This document shows, one piece after another, positions 1 through 9,800 of a DNA stretch of 64,000 bases; positions within the stretch are counted from its first letter, which is position 1, and the number at the start of each line of letters is the position of its first letter. The DNA comes from Shewanella sp. MTB7. Its GTDB lineage: Bacteria > Pseudomonadota > Gammaproteobacteria > Enterobacterales > Shewanellaceae. The stretch is from contig NZ_CP085636.1 of assembly GCF_027571385.1 (NCBI RefSeq), positions 5,132,501 to 5,196,500 of the forward strand. The letters run 5' to 3'. A model generated the notes under the pieces. It saw only the letters and a list, made by a program, of their open reading frames with translations. It searched no databases and was not told where the DNA came from. Position numbers and translations under genes: made by a program.

Positions 1-633
1 CCCGATAGCAACAACACGGACAAACTCAATGATCACCTCGCTAGCCTTAAACTCTGGCTGAACTTGAGTCGCTAAAGAGAGAAACAGGGTAAAAAGAACG
101 ATAGCCGTACCGTCATTGAGCAAAGACTCTCCCTCAATCAAGGTTTGTAATCTAGCCCTAGAACACATCTCTTTTAACAGAGAGACGACAGCGACAGGAT
201 CCGTGGCACTGACAATGGCACCAAACATCAATGCTGCACCTATCGACCAGTTCCATGGCAGGACAGTTAGGCTCAATAATGCAGTAATTAAGGTACAGAT
301 CACCATGCCAGGAATAGCCAACACGGCAATTTGTGAAAACATGCGTTTAAAGAGATGAACTTCGAGTGAGAATGCTGACTCAAATACTAACGCAGGAAGA
401 AAAATAAACATGATAAGATTCGCATCTAGCTGACTGGCAAGCACAAATGATTGCTTAAGCTCGTTGATCACAGGAGTTTGAGTCTCAAAACTTAAAGACC
501 CACCAATCAACATTCCCAAAGTTAACAGGGCTACCGAATAAGGAATAGCAGTATTTTTCAATAGTCTGCGCAACATGATGCCCAGTAATATCGCAACGAC
601 AAAAAAAACCAATAACAGCAGGGTTGTCTGCAT
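1..633 (-). CDS. CPA1-family cation:proton antiporter (C-terminus cut off by window edge)
   Basis: The frame opens at an ATG (complement of 631-633) and runs without a stop to the window edge, giving the first 211 residues. The product is an inner-membrane Na+(K+)/H+ exchanger of the CPA1 (NhaP/NHE-like) family. Hydrophobic segments start at residue 3. The family signatures are visible: FLPALVFES (about residues 78-86), ATDPVAV (143-149, with the ion-binding Asp) and EGESLLNDG (168-176). The remaining helices and any cytosolic tail lie outside the window, so exact subfamily and ion preference cannot be judged. It is divergent from the SIMPL gene, with about 220 bp between them. Confidence 0.9.
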   Translation of the reverse strand, partial: MQTTLLLLVFFVVAILLGIMLRRLLKNTAIPYSVALLTLGMLIGGSLSFETQTPVINELKQSFVLASQLDANLIMFIFLPALVFESAFSLEVHLFKRMFSQIAVLAIPGMVICTLITALLSLTVLPWNWSIGAALMFGAIVSATDPVAVVSLLKEMCSRARLQTLIEGESLLNDGTAIVLFTLFLSLATQVQPEFKASEVIIEFVRVVAIG

Positions 634-857
634 AACATAACCTCATACTTCAACCACACTATTAAAAATAGTCGTTAATCCACAATTATCCAATTGAAGC
701 TAGAACTGAATGATACCCATCAGGTTTTATATAAAAATCTTAACCCTTTTTCAATTCTGCACCGTTTGTACCCATATCAAACGATCTGATAGAGTCATCA
801 AGCACAGAAAAGCTGCTCTAATCATTAACCCCTTTTTAATCAAGTTTTGGAGTTGTT

Positions 858-1577
858 ATGAAATATTCACTTTTACAAAGCATACTGGCAAGCACGTTCA
901 TTAGCGCGAGTTTATTTGCTGCACCTGCTTTACAAGCCAACGAAGCAGATTTCCCACACCTTGAAACTGTGGGAGTAAGCCAGTTAATTGTCGCGGCAGA
1001 CATGGCAGAGATCAACGTCGAAGTCACCATCAAAGATAAAACGGCTAAAGGGGCTAAAGCGCTTTCAGATAAGGCGGTTGCCAAGTTTATCGAACGCCTG
1101 AAAGCTGCTGGAATAGCCCAGACAGATATACAAAGTGCTAATTTGAATCTCCAGCCTCAATATCACTACCAAAAAGATAAGCCTGCCGAGCTCACTGGCT
1201 ACAACGCTAGCAGGCAAATTACCGTCACAGTAAAAGAGCTATCACGCCTTAACAATATCTTAGATTCAGCACTGGAAGAGGGGATCAATCGCATCAATAA
1301 TATTGCCCTTAAAACCAGTAAAGAGAGTGAGTATATTGCTAAAGCACGACAAGCCGCCATTATCGACGCCCAAAGCAAAGCCAAGTCTCTGGCCCAAGGT
1401 TTCGGTGTAAAAATCGATAGTGTATGGGACATACGTTACTTCGCACAACATCCTGTCCAGCCTGTCATGCTAAGAATGAATGCAGCAAGTTCAAGTTTTG
1501 ACGCCGCTGAAACTTATCAACAAGGGCAAGTCACCTTTACGGACAGAATAGAAGTCGTGTTCAAATTGAAGAATTAA
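858..1577 (+). CDS. SIMPL-domain (DUF541) periplasmic protein
   Basis: This 239-residue protein has a clear Sec signal peptide, with a basic start, a hydrophobic core and a likely cut after APALQA near residue 27. The rest matches the SIMPL/DUF541 family (YggE/BP26-like), including the N-terminal pattern LETVGVSQLIVAADMAEI and the later GYNASRQITVTVKEL segment. Members form periplasmic or outer-membrane-associated oligomers and some are linked to oxidative stress protection, but the molecular role is not settled. A TTGGAG stretch a few bases upstream of the ATG is a reasonable ribosome binding site. A strong terminator follows at 1625-1652, so it looks monocistronic. Confidence 0.9.
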   Translation: MKYSLLQSILASTFISASLFAAPALQANEADFPHLETVGVSQLIVAADMAEINVEVTIKDKTAKGAKALSDKAVAKFIERLKAAGIAQTDIQSANLNLQPQYHYQKDKPAELTGYNASRQITVTVKELSRLNNILDSALEEGINRINNIALKTSKESEYIAKARQAAIIDAQSKAKSLAQGFGVKIDSVWDIRYFAQHPVQPVMLRMNAASSSFDAAETYQQGQVTFTDRIEVVFKLKN

Positions 1578-1624
1578 ACTTTCAGCTTGGTAGAGTAAAA
1601 CCACTTTTGAATCGCTAAATAGTA

Positions 1625-1652
1625 AAAAGCCTGCGCAAATGCGCAGGCTTTT
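1625..1652 (+). terminator. Intrinsic terminator after the SIMPL gene (possibly bidirectional)
   Basis: A perfect 12-bp stem (1625-1636 with 1641-1652) has a 4-base loop and is flanked by A and T runs. It lies between the SIMPL gene and the convergent dsbI gene and could stop transcription from both sides. Confidence 0.9.
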
Positions 1653-1696
1653 AGGGTAATCAAAACAGAGCTCAACATACAGCCCTTTAGCGACTT

Positions 1697-3145
1697 CTAT
1701 TTAAAGAAAGTCACCGAATTTTGTCCCTTCACGCCATTCAACACCACAAACTCACCTTTGGCTAAAGTCAGGCCTTGAGCATTAGTAACATCACTAAAGC
1801 TGTATGCCGCTTCAATGCGATTACTGCGGGTAGACATCACTAAAATCTGCTCCGCACTTTGGCTTAACAAATAGGCCTTATCTTGCTCAATAACCAGACC
1901 TGTCACCATAGGGTATTTGTCAGCAGCATTAAGGATCTTAGCTTCGCTGTTCAACTCAAAATCTTGGTTACTGAAACGAGACACAACAAAGTTGTTGCGC
2001 ACCTTAGCTGGTAGGGTAATTGTAACATACTCTTGAGTCACCGCATCCCAACCTAAACCACCAATGTAGTTGTACTTAGCTCGAACGGTAGAGAATCGAC
2101 TACGTTTAAGCTCCTTCACACCATCAGTGCCATCCATGAACAACCAGTAACTATCAGCAATTTTAGCCAATGGATCGTACTCAAGACGCACATAGCTCTT
2201 ATGATCAGCCGTCACTACCACGCTGTTATCACCGTCGAAAACCACGCCTGTAAGATTAGATACCTCAACTGAAAAAGCACCATCTATCATCACTGAAGCC
2301 AACACCTTACTTAGCTTACCATTGAGGAAATGAACCCAGTTATCACTCGTCACAACCGCATAAATATCACTATTTGGGCTGTAACTGATCCCCGTTGCTA
2401 GACCCGTGATCTCAACAGGTAACATCTGGGTTCCCACTAAGGTCAAATTCACATCATTGACTATGTCACTTCCTTCAACCACTGGCATATTGCCAAAGTC
2501 TGGACGCTCAATAGCGAAACTGCCACGGGCTGATAACGAAGAGAGCTTAGGCCAATTAGCCGTAGACCAAACAACCTTATCATTGTCGAAAGTCATACGG
2601 TACGGGTTACTCTGACCGATGAATGGGAAAGGTCCTGTCTGGCTAAATGCCTGCACGATATTGAAACCAATCACGACTAAGAACACCATCACAGTCGATT
2701 TGTTTAGCATCGTCCAACTGTTCTTATCCTCTTTCTCACTTAACTTATCACCCTGCAGCATCAGTAATACTGCTGCGAATAACAGGATAACCAGGAAAAC
2801 AACCATCACCCACACATAAGTGTGCACGCCAAAAATAGCCGGACCAAAGCCTTGACCAATATCTTTTAATATATGGTTAGAGCTATGACGGTACCCAGCC
2901 CAAAGGCCATAAACAGAGGCAAATATTAGCGCCCCAAGGTACTTAGGCTTAAGTCCATAACGGGTTATGAATATTGCAATCAGTGCCACTAATACCATGG
3001 CAGTGCGCTCTTGCCAGCACAGAATGCAAGGGGTATCACCTAAGCCATAGCCTAAAATGATACACGCTATCCCAACAGGTAAGGCAATCAATGCCATAGC
3101 AGCAAGAGATACGATTTGGTTTACTGTCGATTCTTTCATTTTCAT
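1697..3145 (-). CDS. dsbI: DsbI-type thiol oxidase: DsbB-like membrane domain plus large C-terminal periplasmic domain
   Basis: The 482-residue product is far longer than classical DsbB (about 176 residues). The first 170 residues hold about five membrane segments with the DsbB redox site CILC at 40-43, followed by W and ER as in quinone-reactive DsbB. From about residue 190 a soluble, repeat-like beta-rich domain follows, consistent with the beta-propeller described for Campylobacter and Helicobacter DsbI. The only other cysteine is C28 in a membrane helix, so the second DsbB cysteine pair, which receives electrons from DsbA, is absent. The role is re-oxidation of a periplasmic thiol oxidoreductase with quinone as acceptor. 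It starts 4 nt after the dba stop codon, so the two genes are probably translated together. The ATG two codons further in is an equally possible start. Confidence 0.88.
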   Translation of the reverse strand: MKMKESTVNQIVSLAAMALIALPVGIACIILGYGLGDTPCILCWQERTAMVLVALIAIFITRYGLKPKYLGALIFASVYGLWAGYRHSSNHILKDIGQGFGPAIFGVHTYVWVMVVFLVILLFAAVLLMLQGDKLSEKEDKNSWTMLNKSTVMVFLVVIGFNIVQAFSQTGPFPFIGQSNPYRMTFDNDKVVWSTANWPKLSSLSARGSFAIERPDFGNMPVVEGSDIVNDVNLTLVGTQMLPVEITGLATGISYSPNSDIYAVVTSDNWVHFLNGKLSKVLASVMIDGAFSVEVSNLTGVVFDGDNSVVVTADHKSYVRLEYDPLAKIADSYWLFMDGTDGVKELKRSRFSTVRAKYNYIGGLGWDAVTQEYVTITLPAKVRNNFVVSRFSNQDFELNSEAKILNAADKYPMVTGLVIEQDKAYLLSQSAEQILVMSTRSNRIEAAYSFSDVTNAQGLTLAKGEFVVLNGVKGQNSVTFFK

Positions 3146-3149
3146 GCTC

Positions 3150-3317
3150 TTATAGATTCCCTGCTGGTACTAACATGCCCCAAGTGGCAATAATCCAAAT
3201 GAGAATACTCATACCAATGCTGGCGCATAAACAAATATCAGCCATGCCCTGTTTATGAGGTTTAAATGCCACTAGGTAAGCAGTAAAGAAGATGAGACAG
3301 AAGAGTAAAAATTCCAT
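3150..3317 (-). CDS. dba: Dba-like small membrane protein, partner of DsbI
   Basis: Reading the minus strand from an ATG (complement of 3315-3317) gives a 55-residue protein. It has two hydrophobic segments (about residues 3-18 and 28-49) joined by a short basic loop containing KPHKQG. Cysteines sit at 7, 29 and 31, the last two forming a CxC. Size, hydrophobicity and position directly before dsbI match the dba gene of the Campylobacter dba-dsbI operon. In that system the small protein is co-transcribed with DsbI. The sequence itself shows the gene and the coupling; assignment as Dba rests on context, because such short proteins carry little family signal. Confidence 0.75.
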   Translation of the reverse strand: MEFLLFCLIFFTAYLVAFKPHKQGMADICLCASIGMSILIWIIATWGMLVPAGNL

Positions 3318-3823
3318 AGTTTGATCCAAGTTATAAAAAATAAACGCGTCTTAGCGGTTTTATGACCGTTCAATTCAGATACCGATCTAAAGTCAGTGGT
3401 AAGCAACCAAAAAACGCTTCCTCTAACCCTGTTCCCCAACGAAGATCTTTGATGGTATGAATTCAAACGGACTCATGATGAATATTGCCAGCGACTCAAG
3501 TTCACTGATCAATTTCACGGTGTAAAATAACAAGTTACATTAGGGATAGATGCGATATAACGCATAGAAGTACCTCTAAAATTAAGACAACTCTTATATT
3601 TGGGAGTTACGTTTGACTGCATGACATTTTGTGACGATACCTATTTTTAGGTATATTAGAAATGTGAGCTAAACTTGGTTGCTATCGAGTCATTACATGG
3701 TCCACAAATAGGTAACACGGCACGACAGAAAAATGACTTACTGAAGAAAGGGACTTAAAGATAAAACAAAGGGAATGATAGCGTCACTCCCTTCAATAAA
3801 ACGAAAACAAACTTGAATTAAGG
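3318..3823. other. Intergenic region between mak and dba
   Basis: About 500 bp separate the 3' end of mak from dba, with both genes on the minus strand. The mak terminator lies at 3769-3793. The promoter for dba-dsbI must lie in the remaining part, but I could not single out a convincing -35/-10 pair. Short ORFs here have no ribosome binding site or recognisable product. Confidence 0.6.
3769..3793 (-). terminator. Terminator after mak
   Basis: Five pairs plus A-T, one mismatch, then TGA/TCA pairing around a 5-base loop form a GC-containing stem. It is followed on the minus strand by a T-rich tract (complement of the A-rich 3761-3770). It sits 31 bp beyond the mak stop codon. Confidence 0.75.
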
Positions 3824-4726
3824 TTAGTTAGGCCATAACCAAGCGGCGCCTCTTACTCCAGATGAACTGCCAAATCGATTTTTCACCACTGGCGTCATAC
3901 ACTCGCCGCCAAGTACATATTGTGACAACAGCTCAGGTAATCTTGAATAGATAGCGTCCACATTAGACATGCCGCCCCCTAATACTATGATGTCGGGATC
4001 CAGTACATTGATGACATGGGCTAAAGATCTCGCTAACCTGTCCATATAGCAATCAAAAGCCAGCATGGCAGAAGCATTTCCAGCTTTGACCAACGCCATG
4101 ATCTCACTACCAGATGTGACTGTTTTGCCCTTATGCACTTGATGATAATCGCGCATAAATCCGGTTCCAGAGATAAACGTCTCGATGCAATTCTTATAGC
4201 CACAAAAGCAATCGGTAGTGTTATATTCATCAATCTTTAACCAAGGTAACGGATTATGGCCCCACTCACCACTGAGACCATTACAGCCCTGATGAACCTT
4301 ACCACTCACGGCTAATCCCCCACCACACCCTGTGCCTATGATCACCCCAAACACTAAGCCTTTTCCTGCACCAGCTCCGTCAACAGCCTCAGAAACAGCA
4401 AAACAGTTAGCATCATTGGCGACTTTCACTTCACGGTTTAAGCGCTTACCTAAATCTATGTCTAATGCATGCCCGTTGATCCAAGTGGCATTAGCATTTT
4501 TCACCAAGCCCGTTTGCGGTGACAAAATGCCAGGGATCCCCACTCCGACGCTTGCCTGTTGCCCTAGCTTAGCTTCCACCTCTTCCACTAAGCTAACTAT
4601 GCCGTCCAAAGTTGATTCATACCTACGTGGTGTCGGAATGCGCTTTCTAAATAACTCCTCACCCCGATCCCCTAAACACACCACTTCAATCTTAGTGCCG
4701 CCTAAATCAACTCCAATCCGTAGCAT
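3824..4726 (-). CDS. mak: ROK-family fructokinase (manno(fructo)kinase)
   Basis: This 300-residue cytoplasmic sugar kinase phosphorylates fructose, and possibly mannose or glucose, with ATP. It has the ROK ATP-binding start [10 protein letters not shown], the sugar-binding [11 protein letters not shown] (about residues 104-114), [18 protein letters not shown] and a zinc-binding CFCGYKNC cluster, then the ROK IVLGGG near the C-terminus. Colinearity with E. coli Mak runs from end to end, including the terminal [10 protein letters not shown], which favours fructokinase over NagK or glucokinase. It lies 167 bp downstream of fecR on the same strand next to a sugar-uptake locus, so it probably feeds the imported sugar into glycolysis. 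Confidence 0.9.
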   Translation of the reverse strand: MLRIGVDLGGTKIEVVCLGDRGEELFRKRIPTPRRYESTLDGIVSLVEEVEAKLGQQASVGVGIPGILSPQTGLVKNANATWINGHALDIDLGKRLNREVKVANDANCFAVSEAVDGAGAGKGLVFGVIIGTGCGGGLAVSGKVHQGCNGLSGEWGHNPLPWLKIDEYNTTDCFCGYKNCIETFISGTGFMRDYHQVHKGKTVTSGSEIMALVKAGNASAMLAFDCYMDRLARSLAHVINVLDPDIIVLGGGMSNVDAIYSRLPELLSQYVLGGECMTPVVKNRFGSSSGVRGAAWLWPN

Positions 4727-4893
4727 CTATCTAGTCCCGTTTATTTATCAAAAAAATATGTGTAAAGAACACCACCTCTAACCAACATGAGTTAACTCAC
4801 ATTACTTACAGGAGGTGCTCTGTTTATCAAAATGAGTTCTCTTATAAAGAACTCGTGGTAACAACAGCGTCATCAAGCTCTGAATATAAGTCT

Positions 4894-5958
4894 TTAGCCA
4901 CCATAACTAAGCTTAATACTATACCGACTCAATTTCTCATGACTTACGTTGAAGTTTTGATCGAGAATAGTGAGCAGACCATTCACATCGCCAGTTTTAA
5001 ACATGCCTGCCACTTTGATTTTTTTAAGATCCTCATCATCCGCCAGCTCAAAATGAATATCGGTATAACGGCTAATCTCCTCCATCGCCTCTTCAAGTGA
5101 TTCGCCTCTGAATATCAAATTTCCGGTACGCCACGAGAGTTTAGTGGCAATCTCACCTGGGGTGACTTTCGATGCAACTTGAGGCAAAGGCTCTTTATTG
5201 TTGAGCATCACTCGCTGATCTTTTGCCACGGTCAATGCCGAACTGGTCACCTGAGGTCGTGACTCTTTACTCTCTTTCAGGAATGCTGCCGCACTCTTTT
5301 TCACTACCAGCACCTTGCCATCGGTCACTATCAATTCAACACTGCCAGGACGCACATCGACATTAAATGCGGTGCCCACAGCTCGAATAACTTTACCACC
5401 CGCGAGCACACTTAAGGGACGAGATGTGTCATGGGCAACCTCAATATTTATCTCCCCTCGCTGCAGCTCAATAATTCGTTCATTAACTGTATATCTCACC
5501 TGCACAAAGCTGTTGGTGTTTAACACTAAAATACTGTTATCAGGCAGGTTAATCGTATTGCTTTCACCGACTGCAGTTTGATAGCTGCTCTGCATCGCAA
5601 TCAAACTCGAGGGCTGGCCATTAGGTTCAATCTCTTGGGTGAACAGATAAATACCAATACTTAAAAAAAGTAAAATAGACGCGGCGATAGCGCCCATCCA
5701 CACCGGCAACCGTTTATTGGTCGGCTTAGTTTTAGGAAAGATATCTGACAGTCGTCCAAGCTCATCCATCTTGTCCCACATTTGGGCAATTTCGAATAAC
5801 ACTTTTAGGTTTTCAACATCACTGTGCAACCAAGTCGCTAACGCTAAACGTTCCTCATCAGTCAGCTCACGATCCATCTTGGCAATCCACTCACTGGCAC
5901 GATCTAATCGTAGATCCTCAGCATTGGCGTCAGCATTTAATTGATGAATGTTACTCAT
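4894..5958 (-). CDS. FecR-type anti-sigma/signal-transducing inner membrane protein
   Basis: The product is about 354 residues. It has a cytoplasmic N-terminal DUF4880-type region (ASEWIAKMDRELTDEE, LATWL), one membrane helix at about 86-106, a periplasmic FecR domain (LPDNSILVLNTNS, LQRGEI, VGTAFNV) and a C-terminal DUF4974-like region. It relays ligand occupancy of a TonB receptor to its sigma factor. The start at 5958 is preferred over an ORF extension to 6084: it has an excellent GGAGGTGG ribosome site and overlaps the sigma gene by 8 bp, the usual coupling. It forms a unit with the ECF sigma gene and faces the TonB receptor that carries the matching STN domain. Confidence 0.93.
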   Translation of the reverse strand: MSNIHQLNADANAEDLRLDRASEWIAKMDRELTDEERLALATWLHSDVENLKVLFEIAQMWDKMDELGRLSDIFPKTKPTNKRLPVWMGAIAASILLFLSIGIYLFTQEIEPNGQPSSLIAMQSSYQTAVGESNTINLPDNSILVLNTNSFVQVRYTVNERIIELQRGEINIEVAHDTSRPLSVLAGGKVIRAVGTAFNVDVRPGSVELIVTDGKVLVVKKSAAAFLKESKESRPQVTSSALTVAKDQRVMLNNKEPLPQVASKVTPGEIATKLSWRTGNLIFRGESLEEAMEEISRYTDIHFELADDEDLKKIKVAGMFKTGDVNGLLTILDQNFNVSHEKLSRYSIKLSYGG

Positions 5959-6520
5959 GGCCACCTCCGCACTTGCCAGATGTGGGCACCACGTTCGCTT
6001 GAGTCTTGCTATTCTGGGTTTGTCGCATAAATACCGTACACCGTTTAATACCTTGAGAGATGTGCTTCTCAACTGTGCTTTCACTCAATCCTAGCTCACT
6101 AGCTATCTCTCGCTGAGAATAGCCATATACCTTTTTTAACACAAACACCTTGCGGCACTGCAGAGGCAGTAACCTAACCGCTTCGCAGAAGTGATCAAAC
6201 TCAAGGCTAGTGATCGCATTGTCGTACACCTCATCATGTCTGTCACAAAGCGCCTTTTCAAACTCATGCCAATCTTCAACCCTATCTACCAGCCTGACAC
6301 TGGCTCGTTTTTGATGATCTAACGCTAAATTCCGCGCCATCTTGAACATAAAGGACTTGGCAGAGTTAATGCTCTCTTTGTTCTCCACCTGGCATAAACG
6401 TACATAGGTTTCCTGCACGATATCCTCTATCTCATGGGGAGGAACAATCCGGGAAACCACCCGAGCAATCCCCTCTCTCGAGGCAAGGTAGGTCTTGTAT
6501 ATCAAGCTATCTTTTAACAT
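5951..6520 (-). CDS. ECF sigma-70 factor (FecI-like)
   Basis: This 189-residue protein has sigma region 2 (EIEDIVQETYVRLCQ, SFMFKMARNLALDH) and region 4 with a helix-turn-helix (GYSQREIASELGLSESTVEKHI). There is no region 1 or 3, as expected for extracytoplasmic-function factors of the FecI group. It should direct RNA polymerase to the promoter of the adjacent TonB receptor operon when released or activated by the FecR protein encoded just downstream. The stop codon overlaps the start of fecR. The C-terminal tail after the HTH (about 25 residues) is variable and without recognised features. Confidence 0.93.
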   Translation of the reverse strand: MLKDSLIYKTYLASREGIARVVSRIVPPHEIEDIVQETYVRLCQVENKESINSAKSFMFKMARNLALDHQKRASVRLVDRVEDWHEFEKALCDRHDEVYDNAITSLEFDHFCEAVRLLPLQCRKVFVLKKVYGYSQREIASELGLSESTVEKHISQGIKRCTVFMRQTQNSKTQANVVPTSGKCGGGHE

Positions 6521-6843
6521 ATTGTCTTATCTATACCAGCCAATGACACTATCCAATCCTATTAAGACGAATCAGCTTCAAAAATCCGCCATAAGGTTGA
6601 TTTTACAATTAGTCAAAGATGACCAACACCATCACCAAGCCGCACCATAAACTAGAATAAGGCTTTTACACCAAGCATACAACTGGATAACCTAGCAATA
6701 ATAGCTATATTAAAAACAATAAAACTAAAACACCAATATGTTGTTTTAATAGAGCTTTAAATTGCTAACAATAAAAATATACACTTTGCACAATAGATGC
6801 ATTGACAAAAAAAGCAGCGAAAAGCGAGCAGGTGGTTACACAA
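6521..6843. promoter_or_regulatory. Divergent regulatory region between the ECF sigma gene and the TonB receptor
   Basis: This A+T-rich 320-bp spacer must carry the promoters of both transcription units. I saw no confident hexamer pair. The ECF-dependent promoter of the receptor is expected here by analogy with fec-type systems, but it was not identified by sequence. Confidence 0.4.
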
Positions 6844-9800
6844 ATGTTGCACAAAAATATAAAAATAATTAATTTTTTATGGAGGAAAAATTTCTATCAA
6901 TCGTCTTCCTTTGGTGCATGGCGAAAAACCATACACATGAGGGACCGAAAACGGGTTCGGCAGCTCTTTTTTTTCTGTTTAGTCTCAGGTTTCACGCCAG
7001 GACTCATCGCTAAAGAAGCCATCGACAGTGTCGTTTTCGATATCCCCCAACAAAGGGCCTATTTGTCACTCATCTATCTGGCTGAGCAGGCGGACATCAC
7101 CTTGCTCTTTTCATTTGAAAAGGTAGAGGGGATCGATGCAAATGCGATACATGGTCAATACGGAACCATGAAAGCCTTGGAGCTTATGCTCGAAAACACT
7201 GGGCTTGTTGCACAGATGAACGACAGTGGGCAGATCTCAATCTTATATAATAAAAATCATAAGAGACAAGACGATATGACCACCTACAACAAAAATAAAG
7301 TAGCCAGTGCAGTGCTCGCCGCAATGGGAACATTAGCCACATCACAACTATTAGCCGCAGACGTCGAAACCACAGCCGAACCTGCAATAGAAGTGATTGA
7401 AGTGACGGGGATCCGCGGATCCTTAAGTCGCTCCATGGATGTAAAACGCAGCGCCGAAGGGGTTGTCGATTCGATCTCCTCTGAAGATATCGGTAAGTTC
7501 CCTGACACCAACTTAGCCGAGTCGCTACAGCGTATTACTGGCGTTTCCATCGATCGCTCTGGGGGAGAGGGCCAATCGATCACCGTCAGAGGATTTGGCC
7601 CACAATTTAATACTGTGTTGGTCAATGGCCGCCAGATAGCCAGCGAGAGTGATACTCGCGGCTTTAGCTTCGACACCATCGCCGCCGAACTCGTGAGTAG
7701 CTTAGACGTATACAAGACCTCATCGGCCACCATGCAATCTGGCGGTATCGGCTCAACCATCAATATCAATACCGCAAAGCCTTTTGCCATCAATGGCTTT
7801 AAAGCTGTCGGTAGCGTCAAGGGGATCTATGATGAGAATAGTGAAGAGACCACTCCACAGTTTTCAGGCTTAATCAGTAACACCTTTTTAGATGACTCAT
7901 TTGGCGTACTGCTAGGTGTTTCACATCAAGAGCGAAAGACACGCCTCAATCAAGCACAGATCGATGGCTGGTTAGAAAATGTCGGTATCCCAAACCCTAA
8001 AACTGAGTCCGGTGAGGACTACACAGGCAATATCTTCTCTGCCCGCAACTATGACCACAAAGTGACGTTCGAAGAGCGCAAGCGAACCAATGCCAACTTA
8101 GTGCTGCAGTACGCCCCCACTGACAACTTAGTGATCACCGCCGATGCACTCTACTCTGATTTCGATGTCGAAACCAACGCCACCTCTTACGGCCACTGGT
8201 TTACTGCGCCTAACGTAATAGGTGTTGATGGCGGCAGCCCGATTGTCGACGCTAATGGCACTGTGGTCGATATGTACCAAGAAGTGGGTCTAGCAACGGA
8301 TTTCCATGCTAAAAAATTCGATCGTATTACCGATTCACAATCTTTTGGCATCAATGCCAATTGGGATGTGAACGACAACCTCAATATGAGTTTCGATTAC
8401 AGTCATTCAGAGGCGAGTCGAGAAGCCAACAATGGTCGTGGCAACCAGTTATCACTCATAGGTTATGCCAACCGAGTTCGCTTTCAGGTGAACGACAATG
8501 TTCTGCCTAACGCCTCACTGTTTGAAAGTGCCAACCCCAATATCTACAGTGGTCAACAAGAGCTCGATGGCACAGCTTACGACCCATCTGTTACCCCCGC
8601 TGGCGTACAAGATTACCTAAGTACAGACAATAGTCGTGCCCATGTGATGCTACGTCGTGGTTGGGAAGTCAACGATGAACTAGACCAATTTAGATGGGAC
8701 AATACTTGGCTTGCCGATGGTGATTCAGGCTTTAGTGCCGCACGATTTGGCTTGATGTACTCAACCGAAACTAAAAGCCTGAATCGCTGGGACAACGAAG
8801 GCCAAGGACTGCATTGCGCTTATTGTGGTTATCCGGACAGCCCAGTGATCAGCCCTGAATCACAATATATTTTTGATGCAGGCAGTGATTTCCTTAGCGG
8901 CGTCAGTGGTAGCGGCCAAATGCCAACATCCTGGCTTGCCCATGATGGTGAAGCTAACTTTGCCTTTTTGGAACAGTACTACGCCAGCACTCACAGCGAC
9001 AGTATCAGCTTCGATGCAGTACTGCGTGATAAGTCCTACAGCGTTCAGGAAGATATTTATGCCGCCTACTTCGAAGTGGATTTTGAAGGTGAAGTCGCCG
9101 GCATGGTGATTTCGAGTAGTGCAGGCGTAAGGTATGAAACCACAGACACAGATGTTAAGGGCCGTGATAAACCGATATCTCAGCTCAATATTCTCGATAA
9201 AACCGAGATGCTCCCCGCCTACGGCACCGTTGCTGCCATCAGTCAGGCCAACAGCTATGATGCAATTTTACCGAGCTTTACGGTTAAATTAGAGATTACC
9301 GACGATCTGATCGCGCGATTAGCGGCATCGAAAACCATGACCCGTCCGACGTTAAACAGCATGTCGCCCATCACAGTAATCAACACCACCCGCCCTGGTG
9401 GCGATCTCACCTCCAACCAAGGTAATCCAAGGCTAAAGCCTTTCAGTTCAGAGAATTTAGATCTCTCTCTTGAGTGGTATTACGGCGAGGTCAGCTATGT
9501 CTCGGCGGGCTATTTTAGAAAAAATGTTGAAAACTTTATCGTCAATACCCAAGAGGATCTGACTTTTACCTTGAGTGATGGCAGCTTGTTAACCGATCCC
9601 TCAACCGGTGATGACACAGATAATCCCGACAGCAACGACGGCGTCGCTCATTTCACCAATACCCGGCCTAATAACGGTGAATCGGCAATTGTCGACGGTT
9701 GGGAACTTGCCATTCAGCACGGTTTTGGTGAATCAGGTTTCGGAGTGATGGCCAATGCCACCTTAGTAAGCAGCAACGCTGAACTCGATCCCGCGAACAT

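Noticed and set aside
4332..4781. 149-codon plus-strand ORF
   Set aside because: It is antisense to mak, whose ROK motifs are all on the minus strand; no family or ribosome site.
5959..6084. N-terminal extension of FecR to 6084
   Set aside because: The extra 42 codons lie inside the sigma factor gene in another frame, and the start at 5958 has a near-ideal ribosome site.
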